Of a stretch of 64,000 bases of DNA, positions 11,277-23,319 are shown piece after piece. Source of the stretch: Mugil cephalus (taxonomy: Eukaryota > Chordata > Actinopteri > Mugiliformes > Mugilidae). How positions within the stretch are numbered: position 1 is the first letter of the stretch; each line of letters opens with the position of its first letter. The stretch covers positions 20,781,501-20,845,500 of the forward strand of contig NC_061771.1 in assembly GCF_022458985.1 (NCBI RefSeq), given 5' to 3'. The translations under genes and the position numbers were made by a program. A model generated the notes under the pieces. The model was given only the letters and a program-made list of their open reading frames with translations. It did no database searches and had not been told where the DNA came from.

Positions 11277-12705
11277 GGTGATTCCTGATGTGTGAAATAC
11301 AGCTTTCTTGTCTGTCATCATACTCTCTATTGTCAGGCTTACAAGCAGTATTAGTCCTACACCTTTGCTTTAACATCAACACATATTCCTATCAAAAGCT
11401 TAACAACAGCACAACAGCTCCAATATAACCTTTCTTTTGATTTCTTTTTGTTGTTGGCTTAGCTCCAATATGAACTGTTGACAGTGATTGGTTGACAAAC
11501 TGTTGCACTATTAGCGTGTCAGAGAGAGAGAGAGAGAAAAACCGTTGTTGCTGTGTGCTGCAAATGTATTTGTTTTGGTTGCTGGCAAGCTTTTCAAAGT
11601 TCCTAACTCCAGTCAGGGAGACGGTTGAGTTTTGGTGTGCTTTATTATATGTGATCAGAGTGTAAGAACTGGGTGCACTCATGAAGATAAGCGCTACAAA
11701 AATAGCACACATTCAAATACCAGCCTGAATGACCACACCATGCAGTTAGTTAGCATTTAAACTATTATAAATGCCATGCCATAGATGTTTCTGAAAAAAT
11801 AAAAACAACATGAAAAGTTGTGTAATTTGAATCTTTAGGCAAAGTAGCAGCTCGTCAATAAAATTGATCGTCCAAAATGATCATAAGGTTGAGTTTGTGC
11901 AGACATTTAGTGCAGGGCTGTTAACATGTTTTATAGATTTCCCGACTGTACTTGTCGTTGACTGCATACTTCCCCGACAATCATCACATTGGAGACACAG
12001 GTTGGATTCGGTTAAAAACACTCGTAACATGCATTGAATGCATTTGAGTATTGAAGAAAAAAAGCCAACAACTACACAATGCTTCTCTTATCTGACCTGA
12101 GACAATGATTCATGCAATTTATTGATGAAGTCATCAGGAATAGCAATGGATTAATTAAAAGTCAGGTCATAAGCTGTTGTTTCTACAAAATGGATAAGTG
12201 ACATGACTTTGTCAGGGACTGTAAACATGTCGACTGTCTATGTTGGTTTTATCCACATACTCAATCAAGATCTGTAGAAAACAGTCACTCAGCGGTGTAG
12301 CTTAACTTCACAGTTTTATCTACATATAATAAAACAATAAAGTCACTATGCTTCATCCAAAAAAGTATCAGAGATAAAAACAAAACAAAACATAGGACGC
12401 TTAACAAAGTAATCACAAAATAGCACAGAGAGGTGTTAACATTGTTTTCTCATTGCTCACCTTTGGCTGGTTCCCGTTGCTTTGCCCCGTCTTTGCTCAG
12501 GTGGACTAAAATTTCCCTGCCTTCCAGTCATTGTTCTGACGCAGTTGCGATTAGGTGTGAATCGGTCTCTGAGGGCGAATCCTATATCGTTCACGTCAGA
12601 TGGACACCCGCCCATTTCTCCTTCTTGTAAAACTGGATCAAGGATCAGACAGCGTCACCTGCGTTATGACCTAACGCAGTTACAGGTGTTCAAATCAACA
12701 CAATG
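11277..12705. repeat. 1.4 kb duplicated block, copy 1 (second copy 27958-29330)
   Basis: Direct-orientation similarity to 27958-29330 is nearly continuous from TTTCTTGTCTGTCATC to the GATCAGACAGCGTCA segment, with indels around 11900 and 12110-12225. The last 480 bases (12225-12705) are the most alike. The part 11500-11900 is also inverted at 1291-1765. Short open frames here (such as 12433-12630) are repeated in the other copy and have no recognisable domain. Confidence 0.85.
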
Positions 12706-13220
12706 ACAAGGGTGCCCAAATTTTTGCACAGCCTATTTTTCACATGTGATTTAATTTCATACAACTTAATAATGCTACACTAAAAATCTTTGTCTGGAAC
12801 ATACCCCAGTACTCAGCTTTTATTAGAAAATTAATGGCATGCATGCCAATGTGACGGAGTAAATTATTATGCAGCCTCAAAGGGGTGCCTAAACTTTTTT
12901 ATACCATTGTACACAGGTTTAAAGATAACCTTGAGTCATAAGCAGTAATAGTGATAATAACAATAAATTAAGTCATGAAGTAATTACCCTTTCAGTTCTG
13001 ATTGGCTGATTGGTCACTGATGTTTTATGATTAGTCGATGATTATGCAGAGCTGCCTGAATTTAATCTCTTTTAAAGTCTGTGTGGTGCGGTGAGTGAGT
13101 CTCACGTGAGACTTGAGAGCCCTGCTCAAACATGTTTAAACTGCTCTGTCTGTACCATCCACTGTTATAACTGTTGTAGTCTGTGTGCAACTTTTTTTTT
13201 CTTTTTTTTTTTCTCATTCA
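12706..13220. other. No gene recognised
   Basis: AT-rich sequence ending in T-runs at about 13191-13212. A GGGTGCCCAAATTTTTGCACA motif near 12710-12730 and TTTTATACCATTG near 12897-12909 look like traces of another dispersed element. Confidence 0.35.
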
Positions 13221-13224
13221 TAAA

Positions 13225-13345
13225 ACGCTAAAGGCTCGGTGGTTAGCGCTGATACCTCCCAGGCGGTACCACGCCTCTGGCAGCTGGGACAGGCTCCAGC
13301 AACTCCCCGCTGCCCTGGTGAGGATAAGTGGCATGCGCGTCGCCA
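13225..13345 (+). mobile_element. SINE-like repeat with tRNA-like head
   Basis: GGCTCGGTGGTTAGCGCT resembles a tRNA-type A-box head. It is followed by the GACAGGCTCCAGCAACT and GAGGATAAGTGG tail shared with 29965-30050 and 58879-59108. The middle is deleted compared with 58879-59108. Confidence 0.5.
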
Positions 13346-13479
13346 GACACTTCCCATGCTGAAACACTCTAAACGTACAGTAGAAAGTGCCATGTAATGG
13401 GCTAAGTGTGGCTCCTGCCGTGCGAGCACCGGAGGAAGGCTGTAGTCGGGTACAGAGTGGGAGTGTTTCACTGACAGTA

Positions 13480-14889
13480 AAACAAAGACGCAGATAGAGC
13501 GTTAATGTGCATGCATGTGTTTTTCAAGCCGTGCAGGCTGCAGCAGGGCTGCATGGTTGTATGGGTTTACGTGCTTGTACACTGCATATAGCCGCCCCTA
13601 CGGTGTGTTTTACAACGTTGTCAGCATTGGTGAAGTTGCCCTTAATGAGGGCTGGTGCACATACAGGGAAAGATTGCTGCGGCAGAGAGAGAGAAAAAAC
13701 ATGAAATAACACAAAGGAATTCAGGCCTGGAGTTATTCTCCCCACGGGAGGCAGTCAGACTCTGTGTTTGGTGCTGAGCCAGAAACACTAAAGGAAGATG
13801 AGAACAGCGTCCATGCTTCTTTTTTTTACCCTGTCCCTCTTTCTATTAACTGTTCTATGTGAATGCCTCTTTCTGGTTTTGTGAAGTGTGGTTTATCTTT
13901 CGTTTCCTTTCTGAAGACACTGTGTCCTCTGTCTGTCTCTATTCCTATGCCCAGTCTGTGTGTTTCTCAGACTCTGGTTTATTAATAGCCCCTTTTCTCC
14001 GCTGATGATTTGGTTGCCACCTGTACCCACTGACAGCCACACCACACACACATTCACAAGCAGAAACACACACTAGGCCAGAGATTTAATTCAGTCCAGT
14101 TCATTCCAGTTCAATTCACATAAGTTTATTTGTCTCCAGGGGGCAAATTTAAAAGTAGTTATAAATAAACACAGTCCTTAAATATTCCATGCATTTTTTA
14201 AATAAATCCATTTTTTTTTCATTATTTACTTAAAAAAAATGATTTAAAAAAGTTTTAAAGAGAGGTGCCTCTGTGTGGGCATTGCAAAGCACTAGGTATA
14301 ATTCATTTGTCATAGAAATGCCAAATAAACAGTAAAATCAGACCCTTAAAGGCCACAGTAGGTATTATTTAATTCCCTATACTCTTATAAGTAACTTTAC
14401 ATTCATTAATTTTGTTCATTGTTAGAATGAACAATAATTATTTCACTAATAAATATTAAAATGGAGCGTGTTTCTTCAAATGTACAATTTGCCTTTTTGC
14501 CTTAAACACGCTGAGATCAGTGAAGCTACCAGGGAAGTGCTGGGAGAAAAAAGAAACATTGAACCAGATGCAAAATTACTGTGAGTGGGAAATGGTTTGT
14601 TCAACCTATAATGTGCACCATGTAGACAGAGAAGTAGTTTCCCCAGCTCGCTGACAAACTGCACCTCTGATGGAGGGCTAAGAATCTTCAAAGTACACGT
14701 CGTACCAGGTGAAGAGCAGGTGGATTTTGCTGCCAGCTAAAAAAAAAACAAAAAACAAAAAGAGGAAGTGAGAGGAAGACTCAATAAACTTCCCTCTGTG
14801 CACTAAGGTCCTGTCTCTGGTAGCAAACCAATCAGCTGTGAATCAAGTCAGTGCTGTTAATGGGACCACCACTTCGCCATGACTATAAC
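13480..14889. other. No gene recognised; mixed unique and AT-rich sequence
   Basis: It includes overlapping open frames around 13507-13745 with no recognisable domain, a CA-rich tract near 14035-14075, and A/T runs around 14200-14260. I find no supported exon. Confidence 0.4.
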
Positions 14890-17800
14890 TTCACAGCTTG
14901 ACTATAACTACTGCTGCTCCCACTCCCACTAATACCATAATACCAAAGCAGGGCGGCTGGGTGACGGTACAAAGGAAGCACAGTCTTACCCGGCCCACGG
15001 AGCAGCACCAACCGCTTCACGTTTCAAACAGATTTTCCCCACTCGGCGACACACCCGCTGAGAAACCAACTGTGGTAATTGGCGACTCTGTTTTGCGGAA
15101 CGTGAAGTTAGAGAAACCAGCGACCATAGTTTGATGCATTCCGGGGGCCAGCGTGGGCGACACTAATTCTTATCTGAAACTGCTGGCTAAGGCTAAGGCC
15201 GCTTTTATTAAACCCCCCAAACCATGACAACCCAGAGTTCAACCCAGGAGGCAGAGTTGCAGTCTTAGACGCTTCTCTGCCGCTTCTCTAGTACCGTCTC
15301 ACACCCAAAACTCCCCAAACTCCATAGATGTGCTGTCTGCTCCCAGATGTTGTAAATCGAAAAGTACAACGGAGCAATAAGAAAATTAAATGAGGTCCTT
15401 TAAATGTCAGATCTCTCTCGTCTAAATCTCTTTTAGTGACTGATTTGATAACTGATCATCAGATTGATCTACTTAGTTTGACTGAAACGTGGCTGCAGGA
15501 TGATGAGTATGTCAGTTTAAATGAGTCTGCGCCACCCAGTCATAGTAACTATCACATTCCTCGAAGTACAGGCCGAGGAGGAGGAGTGGCAGCAATCTTC
15601 CACTCTGATTTATGTATTAATCCTAGACCTAAGCAAAGCTTTAATTCGTTTGAAAGCTTTACTCTTAGTCTTGCTCATCCCGACTGGAAAACACAAAAAA
15701 TTGTTCTCTTTGTTGTGGTGTTGCCCACCTGCTCCTTACTCTGACATTTTAGCAGAATTCTTTGAGTTTCTCTGTGATTTATTGCTTAGAACAGATAAAG
15801 TCATTATAGTAGGTGACTTTAACATCCATGTTGATGTTGACAGTGACAGTCTTAGCTCTTCATTTATATCATTATTAGACTCAATTGGCTTTTCTCAGAA
15901 TGTATATGGATCAAATCACTGTTTCAATCACACCTTAGATCTTGTACTAACTTATGGCATAGAAACTGAAGGTCTGACAATATATTCTCATAACCCTCTT
16001 TTGTCTGATCATTTCCTTATAACATTTGAATTTAGTATAAGAGATTACACTGAAATTGGAAAGACAGTTCGTTATGGTAGAAACTTATCTGATGATGCTG
16101 TAACTAGATATAAGGAATTAATACCTTCAGTATTTACCTCAGTGCCTTATGTAAGTGATGTGGATGACAGCAACCACAATCAAACTCCATCACAAATAGA
16201 TTATTTTGTTGACAGTACGACAGCATCACTTAGCACAACACTAAAGGTTGTGCTAAGATATAGAGTACAAGTTGCTCCTCTGAAAAAGAAGGTAATAAAT
16301 AGAGTATCTCCATGGTATAATTCACAGTTGCGTAGTTCAAAGCAGGCAGTTTGAAGGCTGGATAGAATTTGGCATTCCACTAATTCTGAAGAAGCTCACA
16401 TAGCCTGGAAAGATAGTTTTGGTTAAAGTAGAACGGCATATTATTCTTCATTAACAGAAGAAAACAAGAACAACCTCAGATTTCTTTTCAGCACTGTAGC
16501 CAGGCTGACAAAGAGTCACAGCCATCTATTTCTTCAGCCCTCAGCAGTGATGACTTCACTTCAATGATAAAATTGTTGGCATTAGAGATGAAATTCATAG
16601 CATCCTTTCAGCTGTCCAAGATGTAAGTACAGTGGCATTAGAAACCTCTGTAGGACCTGGTCAATATTTGGATTATTTCTTTCTAATTGATCTTCCTAAG
16701 CTCACTTCAGTGATTACAGCATCTAAACCATCAACTTGTCTTCTAGACCCCATCCCGACTAAGTTGCTCAAGGAGGCTTTTCCATTAATTAATACCCCCA
16801 TATTAAATCAGATTAACTTATATTTATTAATAGGATATGTGCCCCAGTCTTTTAAGACTACTGTAATTAAACCTTTACTTAAAAACCTACTCTTGACCCA
16901 GATGTTCTAGCAAACCATAGGCCAATTTCCAACCTTCCTTTTATTTCTAAAGTTTTAGAAAGGGGTGTTGCCAATCAGTTGGTTTATCATTTAAACAGGA
17001 ATGGTTTGTTAGAAGAATTTCAGGTTTTAGATCTCATCATAGTAAAGAAACGGCTCTGGTCAAAGTTACCAACGATCTCCTCATGGCTTCAGACGATGGA
17101 CCTTGGCGATCTCAGTGCTGCATTTGACACTACTGATCACAGTATTCTACTGCAGAGACTTGAAAGTATGATAAGGATTACAGGAACTTCATTAGACTGG
17201 TTTGAATCATATCTGTCAGACAGATTTCATTTTGTCCTTGTAAACAACAATTCTTCTATATATACCCAAGTAAGCTATGGAGTTCCTCAGGGTTCTGTTT
17301 TAGGACCAGTACTATTCACATTATACATGCTTCCCTCAGGCAATATTATTAGAGGGCATGGCAAAAACTTCCATTGCTATGCAGATGATAACCAGCTATT
17401 TTTATCCATGAAACCAGATGAAACTAATCAGCTGGTTAAACTCCATGCATGCCTTAAAGACGTCAGGATGACATGTAATTTTCTACTTTTAAACTCAGAC
17501 AAAACAGAAGTTATTGTATTTGGCACTAAACATGTCAGAGATTCATTATCTAATCACCTGCTTTTGTTGGATGGCATTACCTTGGCCTCCAGTACTACTG
17601 TGGAAAACCTTGTTGTTATATTTGACCCGGTTATGTCCTTCAATTCACACATACAGCAGGTGACCAGCACTGTTTTCTTTCACCTTCGTAATATTGTCAA
17701 AATTAGTAACATCCTTTCTCAGAGTGATACGGAAAAACTAGTTCATGCATTTGTGTCTTCCAGGCTGGATTATTGTAACTCATTACTGTCTGACTGTCCA

Positions 17801-18195
17801 AATAGCTCTTTAAAAAGCTTCCAATTGGTTCAAAATACTGCAGCAAGAGCACTGACAGGAATTAGCAAGACAGACCATATTACCCCAGTTTTAGCTTCTC
17901 TTCATTGGCTCCCTATAAAATATAGAACTTAAAACTTAACTTAAAATCTTCCTCCTTAGATACAAGGCCTTGAAAGGCCTAACTCAGTCATATCTGAAAG
18001 ACCTCATAGTACCATATTGTCCCAACAGATCACTACGATCTTTAAGTGCAGGTCTACTCGTGGTTCCTAGAGTCTCTAAATGTAGAATGGGAGGTAGAGC
18101 CTTCAGCTATCAGGCTCCTCTCCTGTGGAACCAGCTCCCAGTTTGGGTTCGGGAGGTAGACACCGTCTCTACTTTTAAGGTCAGGCTTAAGACTT
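14890..18195 (+). mobile_element. L2-clade non-LTR retrotransposon, nearly full length but broken
   Basis: The parts are in order. ORF1 remnant (about 14898-15340) has the SGNH-like [13 protein letters not shown] segment. The AP endonuclease (about 15400-16040) has [20 protein letters not shown] and LSDHFLITFEF. The reverse transcriptase (about 16920-17930) has [34 protein letters not shown] and the catalytic box as CYADDNQLF. The C-terminal region (to about 18190) has LLWNQLPVWVREVDTVSTFK. Frame changes and stops separate these blocks, so no intact polyprotein is left. Its 3' end touches the start of segmental duplication copy B. The minus-strand L2 at 39897-41195 is of the same subfamily. 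Confidence 0.9.
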
Positions 18196-18351
18196 GTTTT
18201 GTAGGAGTTCTCGTTTTGTGGGGCTACAGCGATGCTGTGAGCACCAAATTCCAGCTGCTTCAACCTTGAGTCCAAGTGAAAGTTCACACCACATTTGAAG
18301 AAATGCCCTAAAGGTGTTCACTGACATATTCCATTCAAGAGCAGACATAAT

Positions 18352-18662
18352 GACCGATCAGGCATAACATTATGATCACCTTTCTAGCATTGTGTAGATC
18401 TCCCTTGTGCCTCCATAACAGTTTTGTGTGTGTGTCTGTGTCAGGCAGGATCCTGGTGGGGATGGCAGCTGCCTTTGAGGAGTGTCATTGCTATGGAGTG
18501 GGGGTACCTGGTCTGGTCTAGATGGGTTCTACATGTCTACGTAACATCCACACTAATGTCAGGCCCAAAGGTTTCACAGCAGAACACTGAATTGACACAA
18601 GAAGGTCAGTGTTATTTACTTCTCCTGTCAGTGGTCATAATGGTATGGCTCATTAGTGTATA
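18352..18662 (+). mobile_element. Full-length MITE, reference member for the window
   Basis: The left end reads GATCAGGCATAACATTATGA and the right end GTCATAATGGTATGGCTCAT, which are imperfect inverted termini over about 310 bases. There is no coding capacity. Partial relatives lie at 1075-1170, 4042-4165, 33590-33740, 47230-47252, 47462-47502, 50127-50478, 52108-52148 and 63782-63832. Confidence 0.75.
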
Positions 18663-18854
18663 TAGATAGAAAATAGAAATGCATCGATGCCACATGTAGG
18701 AAATCTTTCTTCATCTTTTGTACCAAAACAAAGTCACTCATGACAAGTTGAGAACAGTTCATGTGAGTCTTTTTTTTTATTTCATGAAAAAAAAAAAAAA
18801 AAATCATTTTAAAAGTGTCATTCCAGATTGCAAATGTTTTCAAACAAAAAATTC

Positions 18855-19498
18855 CTGAAGGTCAGAGCTGAGCCGCTCTGAGCGTAAATTATATCTTATA
18901 TTAGCCTGACCTCTACTGGAAGGATGAGAAACAGCAACTGTAAAATAAGAATTTGACTCCATCAGAGTCTTAGCACCATTTTTTTTTTTTTTTTTAAAGC
19001 ACTTACTTTGCTTGCTTACTTGCCACCATCTGCACAGAAACATTGTACTTAATGACAATAAAGTCTGATACGATTTTCATTTTCATAGAGAGCCTGCTGA
19101 CGTACTGTGCATCCACATTGTACGGGAGCTGCACCGAGGCGGACAGAGCGAGACTTCAGAGGACAGTCAAGGCAGCAAAGAGGATTGTCCGCTGCCTTCT
19201 CCCCTCCCTGATGGACATCTTCACAACACGGTGCCAAAAAAACATCCCATGCAAACCATTTACTTATTAATTATTGATAGAGGAATACCATACAAAAAGG
19301 TAATTAATTTCCCCGCAATTCATTCTGTAACTTTGAAAGGACCCTGAACACACAATCAGAAAGGATTCTCTCCTTGGTTTCACCCCAGGATGACATATAT
19401 AAAAATAGGAAATCCACAGCTGTCACAATAACCCTGAGATGCTGGAAATTAAAGTATTACTTATACAAGTATAGTCACTAAAAATCTACTTTTATGTC
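18855..19498. mobile_element. Segment unique to copy B, with LINE C-terminal fragment
   Basis: It interrupts sequence that is continuous in copy A near 4325-4340. Within it, 19088-19260 on the plus strand translates to SLLTYCASTLYGSCTEADRA followed by LQRTVKAAKRIV and LPSLMDIFTTRC. I recognise this as the region after the RT in fish non-LTR elements. It is either an insertion in B or a deletion in A. A T-run lies at 18979-18995. Confidence 0.6.
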
Positions 19499-19742
19499 TA
19501 AAATAAATCAACAGGATTCTTTAACTCATAATAACATTGTTCAAATCTTGTGCAACATCTACCAAAGACATTTCAGCTCAAGCAAAAGGACAAACATAAA
19601 GAGACACAATAAAGTTACGTTTAGAAGGCTTGTAAAGTGATGGTTGGTGATCTGATCTGATAACAGGAAAAATCTTCTACCCAAGAATCTTTCACAATAA
19701 ATACCTGTTCTGTTCCTCCCACCACCACCAACAGCCTTAAAT

Positions 19743-20798
19743 TCACTCTTGGTTAACCTGCGCAATTGAGCACGGTTGTTCCTTCCTACTTCTCTCCCAG
19801 TACCACTTCATCTGCGAGAGCATTTTTGTCATCGTAGCGATCGCTTCTGAAAGATCGCAGCGGCTCAGAGGATGCTTGGGATCAACGAAGAACGTTTTTT
19901 GCGTAGGGGGGTCCGTGGGAGAGATGCCGAGGCGTTTCAGACACATGCCCAGGTAGGCGTCTTCAATATAGATAGGTTTGATCTGAGGTGAAATTCTCAA
20001 GATCTTTGCAGGGAGATCCAGAGACATGACGTAGGCCATGCCCAGAGGATACGGGGGATACTCTGGCTCGGGGATCACATCTGTCGGCATGTAAAACTTG
20101 ATGAATGGGTTTCTTAAAACCGGGCTGTGCCACCACACCAAGCCTGTCATGTAATTTTCCTTTGACGTGCCAGGATCCAGTAACAGTTTGACCAAATTTT
20201 TCACATTAAGAAACACATCTGAGTCAATCTTTATGACAAAGGAAGACTTGTCACAGTTCTTCGCCAGCCACTCCAACATGACCATAGTCTTGATGGTCAG
20301 ATTGCGGTAGCTGTCCTGGAAGTTACTCTGAATCAGGTCGCGATGCTGCTGGTTCTCCTCTTTAAGTCTCTCCTGCTGCTGCTCAGCATTGTCTCCTCCG
20401 GGGAGGCCCAGTATGAAGACAGTCTCAACCAGCTGACCTAGAACCAGCTTTTCACTTCCCCATGTCTCCCGGATGGCGTTCCTACTCTCCACGTTACTCG
20501 GTGCAACAGGAACTACAAGGATCAGGAATGGGGTCGTGGTCTTGCATGTAGGCGTGTCGTCCATGACGAATGTGTAATTTCGTGGGTAAGCCACATGATA
20601 CGGCCCAGGATCCTCCCACTGCGGTTCTGCTGCTGTTGTTCCCGTTGTTGTTGTTGATGGAGATTTCCTGTGAATTGGCAGGTTCCATCTTCTTACCAGT
20701 CTGTTACTATTTACAGCATTTAGATAAAACAACAAGGCTGCCACTGCTCCCAGGATGCAGCTCAAGATTGTTTTTAGTGTCTTCCTTCTGCTGTCCAT
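19743..20798 (-). CDS. Beta-1,3-galactosyltransferase-like enzyme, tandem copy 2
   Basis: A 351-residue GT31 enzyme with the same plan as copy 1: membrane anchor about residues 10-28, RNAIRETWG at 106-114, DSD at 192-194, EDAYLG at 279-284, and two WW/W-rich segments. It differs from copy 1 at eight residues: R3S, F23L, M95V, R134G, H153R, S232F, M233I and L304F (copy 1 to copy 2). None touches the DSD or EDAYLG motifs. Only four synonymous codon differences are seen. The start is the ATG at 20798, right after a splice acceptor ending TCTCTGCAG that is shared with copy 1. The upstream ATG of copy 1 is ACG here. Predicted Golgi enzyme; acceptor unknown. Confidence 0.93.
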   Translation of the reverse strand: MDSRRKTLKTILSCILGAVAALLFYLNAVNSNRLVRRWNLPIHRKSPSTTTTGTTAAEPQWEDPGPYHVAYPRNYTFVMDDTPTCKTTTPFLILVVPVAPSNVESRNAIRETWGSEKLVLGQLVETVFILGLPGGDNAEQQQERLKEENQQHRDLIQSNFQDSYRNLTIKTMVMLEWLAKNCDKSSFVIKIDSDVFLNVKNLVKLLLDPGTSKENYMTGLVWWHSPVLRNPFIKFYMPTDVIPEPEYPPYPLGMAYVMSLDLPAKILRISPQIKPIYIEDAYLGMCLKRLGISPTDPPTQKTFFVDPKHPLSRCDLSEAIATMTKMLSQMKWYWERSRKEQPCSIAQVNQE

Positions 20799-21649
20799 TA
20801 AAACTGCAGAGAAAAGAGACGTGTGTTATCACAAAAGAGAAGATATAGAGTACAAGTACATCATGAAAACATTTACATTTATTGAACTATCCCCTTACAA
20901 AACATTTCATGAACAACTTTAAATGTCTTATGAAAAATAAGTGCAATTCCGATGCACTGAGTGTATGCCTGCGCCTACTAGTGAGGTTGGTAACAAGTCT
21001 GTCCAGACGCATAAATGTATTGTTCTGACTCCTGTCAGGGAAAAGCCAGAGCCGTATATTAGAGAGTGTCTGTTCAACTAGGGAATGGACCGTCTGAGCT
21101 ATCCCGCTATGCTGATTGGTTCTGAGCTGGCCGCGTGTTTCATGGGCGCCATGTTAGATGCATTTAACCAATATCTCACCAATAGAGAAGTAGCAATAAT
21201 ATAGAATAAAATTGGATTAAAATTTAAAATGTGAAGCACAGGATCAGGAAAACATGGGAGAAACTCCACTGTTTCCCCCGTGAACAAAAACGGGAAAAGT
21301 TATGGGAGAAGAAGATTAAAAGGAAGAACTGGATGTCAACTGATTTCTCCTTATCATGTGAGGTAAATGTCAATGTCTCTTTGACGTTTGTTAAGATTTT
21401 ATATGGAAAAAATCAAGTCAAACCATCATTAATAGTTGAGTTTAATCCAGACTAGTTAGTCATCTAGTCATTAAAACACGGTACTAAAATTCAAAAGCTA
21501 ACTAGCTAAAACACATACAAATAATTCTACAGTGCTTCCAGAAACAGGAAGAGTATCTGTAGGCTCAACCAAGACCTGGATAACTTTGTTATTCAGTTCA
21601 TATAATCTGCAAATAACTTTGAACATAAAAAAATTCTCAGCACTGCATA

Positions 21650-21990
21650 CAAAGTGGGAACATTACTGCTCACAAACATTTGGCTTGCACTAGTACACTA
21701 GTTGTTTTAACAGTATCTTAAAAGCATCATTATACAGCACCTGAAGCTTTTTCATTTTTGCTTTACTGTAACTGCACCACAAGTGTGCTGTACAGAGCAG
21801 TGCGTGTGCAGTAAGATCTGAAGAGGGCTATCTTCACATCATCAGTACACACATTCGCCTGTGCATACAAACACTAGCGCTGCACATCATCATCATCACA
21901 TAAATGATCTCTGATGATGTGGCCCAAGTATCTTACCTTTTCACTTGATCAGACAGAAGGAACAATGGAAAGTTCAGCTTCTGGTATTCT
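21650..21990 (-). mobile_element. LINE fragment (post-RT region), copy in duplication B
   Basis: Same remnant as 6640-6960. It is a little longer here, adding a minus-strand frame from TTTACTGTAACTGCACCACA toward the 3' part. Broken by stops; duplicated together with the galactosyltransferase. Confidence 0.6.
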
Positions 21991-22084
21991 TGAGTTTTAA
22001 GCCCTGTGGCATTAAATAGGCTGAAGTGAAATCAGCCTATTTAATGCCACAGGGTAAGTAATGTATGAAAATAGAAAATAAAAG

Positions 22085-22288
22085 TGGAACTAATCAACTT
22101 CCCTGGGGAACTCCACAAGTCTGCCATCGAGGTAACTCGTTATCGAAGCCAGAGAAAACGGTGAGCTTAATGCTGTGATCAATCAAGTCTAAAGTGGCAG
22201 TAAAATAGAGAAGTACAGCACCTACCACTGCCATGGATTTCAGCCATTTGTCAGTCATATACACTAATGCTGTGCTGGTAGAGAGCAA
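22085..22288 (-). mobile_element. LINE RT fragment with internal deletion (Rex1-like)
   Basis: Minus-strand translation gives STALVYMTDKWLKSMAVVGA followed by LIDHSI and, after a deletion, CGVPQGS. These are RT segments that are normally about 60 residues further apart. It probably belongs with the upstream portions at 23320-24250, separated by an insertion of about 1 kb. Confidence 0.65.
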
Positions 22289-22304
22289 TGGATGCTGAGC
22301 AATT

Positions 22305-22460
22305 GTAAAGAGTGTTGGGCACGTTACTTTTAAAAAGTAATTAGTTATAGTTACTAGTTACTTCTCCCAAAAAGTGAGCTAAACTGAGTTAGTAACTGAA
22401 TTACTCCACTATAAAAGTAACTAGTTACCAGGGAAAGTAACTATTGCGTTAGTCTTCCTT
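22305..22460. mobile_element. hAT-like repeat with GTAACTAGTTAC palindromes
   Basis: Dense TAGTTAC / GTAACTA motifs follow GTTGGGCACGTTACTTTT, the pattern of a very common vertebrate hAT-derived terminal region. The second terminus was not found with certainty. Confidence 0.6.
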
Positions 22461-23319
22461 TTTTAGGTTAAAATATGTCTAATAATTAAATTTTTTTCTT
22501 AGCCGGTTTCACAAGCCAGTTGCATAGAGTAGAATTGTATAGACACGTATAAACTTTGAATATTTATTGCACCTCAGACCCCAACTGGTAGACATACACC
22601 ACTTTCACACAGGCAAAACAGCCTGCTTTTTCCTCCCTCATATGTCATCGCGTACATTGCAGATAACATTTGTTGATGACCTGAAGAATGGACCGGTCAA
22701 ACCCCCGCTCTTTCAAAAGGCTGCTGATATTAGAATAAATCACTGTCCTGCACAGAGCCCGATATCTGCCACCAAATCCCCCCTTTTCTATACAAGCTGG
22801 ACATAAGCACAGTCGCTGTCCATCTATGCGCTTCCATTAACGATCGTGTAAAAACACATTTTATGTGTTTGATTGAAAAAAAAAAGGAACAACAATCTCT
22901 GCCCTTCAGAGATCGGTCTTTAGGGGAGAAGATCAAAACTTGTTTTTGAACTGAAGCTTCTACAATGATACAGTCTATCAGGCATTCTACATCCAGCACT
23001 GCTGCCGATTACCTCTGCCAGTTGGGTGTGATTTGTACATTAACTGAACACTGCCTGAGGTTGGCTTATCGTGAGAGCCTACTCCAGCCAATCATCATCA
23101 GCGGTTGTTTCGCCCCTCCCTTCTCTCCTCGCCAAAAACACCTTTGTGGCTCCCATGGCTGAGAACCAAGTAACGCACCGCAAGACCAGACAACCGCCAC
23201 AACCATGGGGCACGCCACACCCCGGCGCACATGGCAAGCGACAGCGATCACCACCAGACCGACCAAGCGAGCACAAGACGGTGCAGGCTTTCAGTTCCAA
23301 AAACTGAACTGAAACATTT
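22461..23319. other. Insertion-like stretch between LINE fragments; no gene recognised
   Basis: Overlapping open frames on both strands (for example 23066-23300) lack any known domain and lie in locally GC-rich sequence. It may be the body of the hAT-like element that starts at 22305 and splits the LINE; this is inference. Confidence 0.4.

Larger units (their letters stand above)
18200..22000. repeat. Segmental duplication, copy B (carries galactosyltransferase copy 2)
   Basis: Counterpart of 3934-6910 in direct orientation. It includes a fuller MITE (18352-18662), a 640-base segment absent from copy A (18855-19498), the gene, its conserved upstream region, and a LINE fragment. Copy B also has about 200 extra bases near 21520-21720. 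Confidence 0.92.

Noticed and set aside
15436-17932. Functional host genes from the 277- and 317-residue frames
   Set aside because: Both are endonuclease and reverse-transcriptase parts of a frame-broken L2 LINE.
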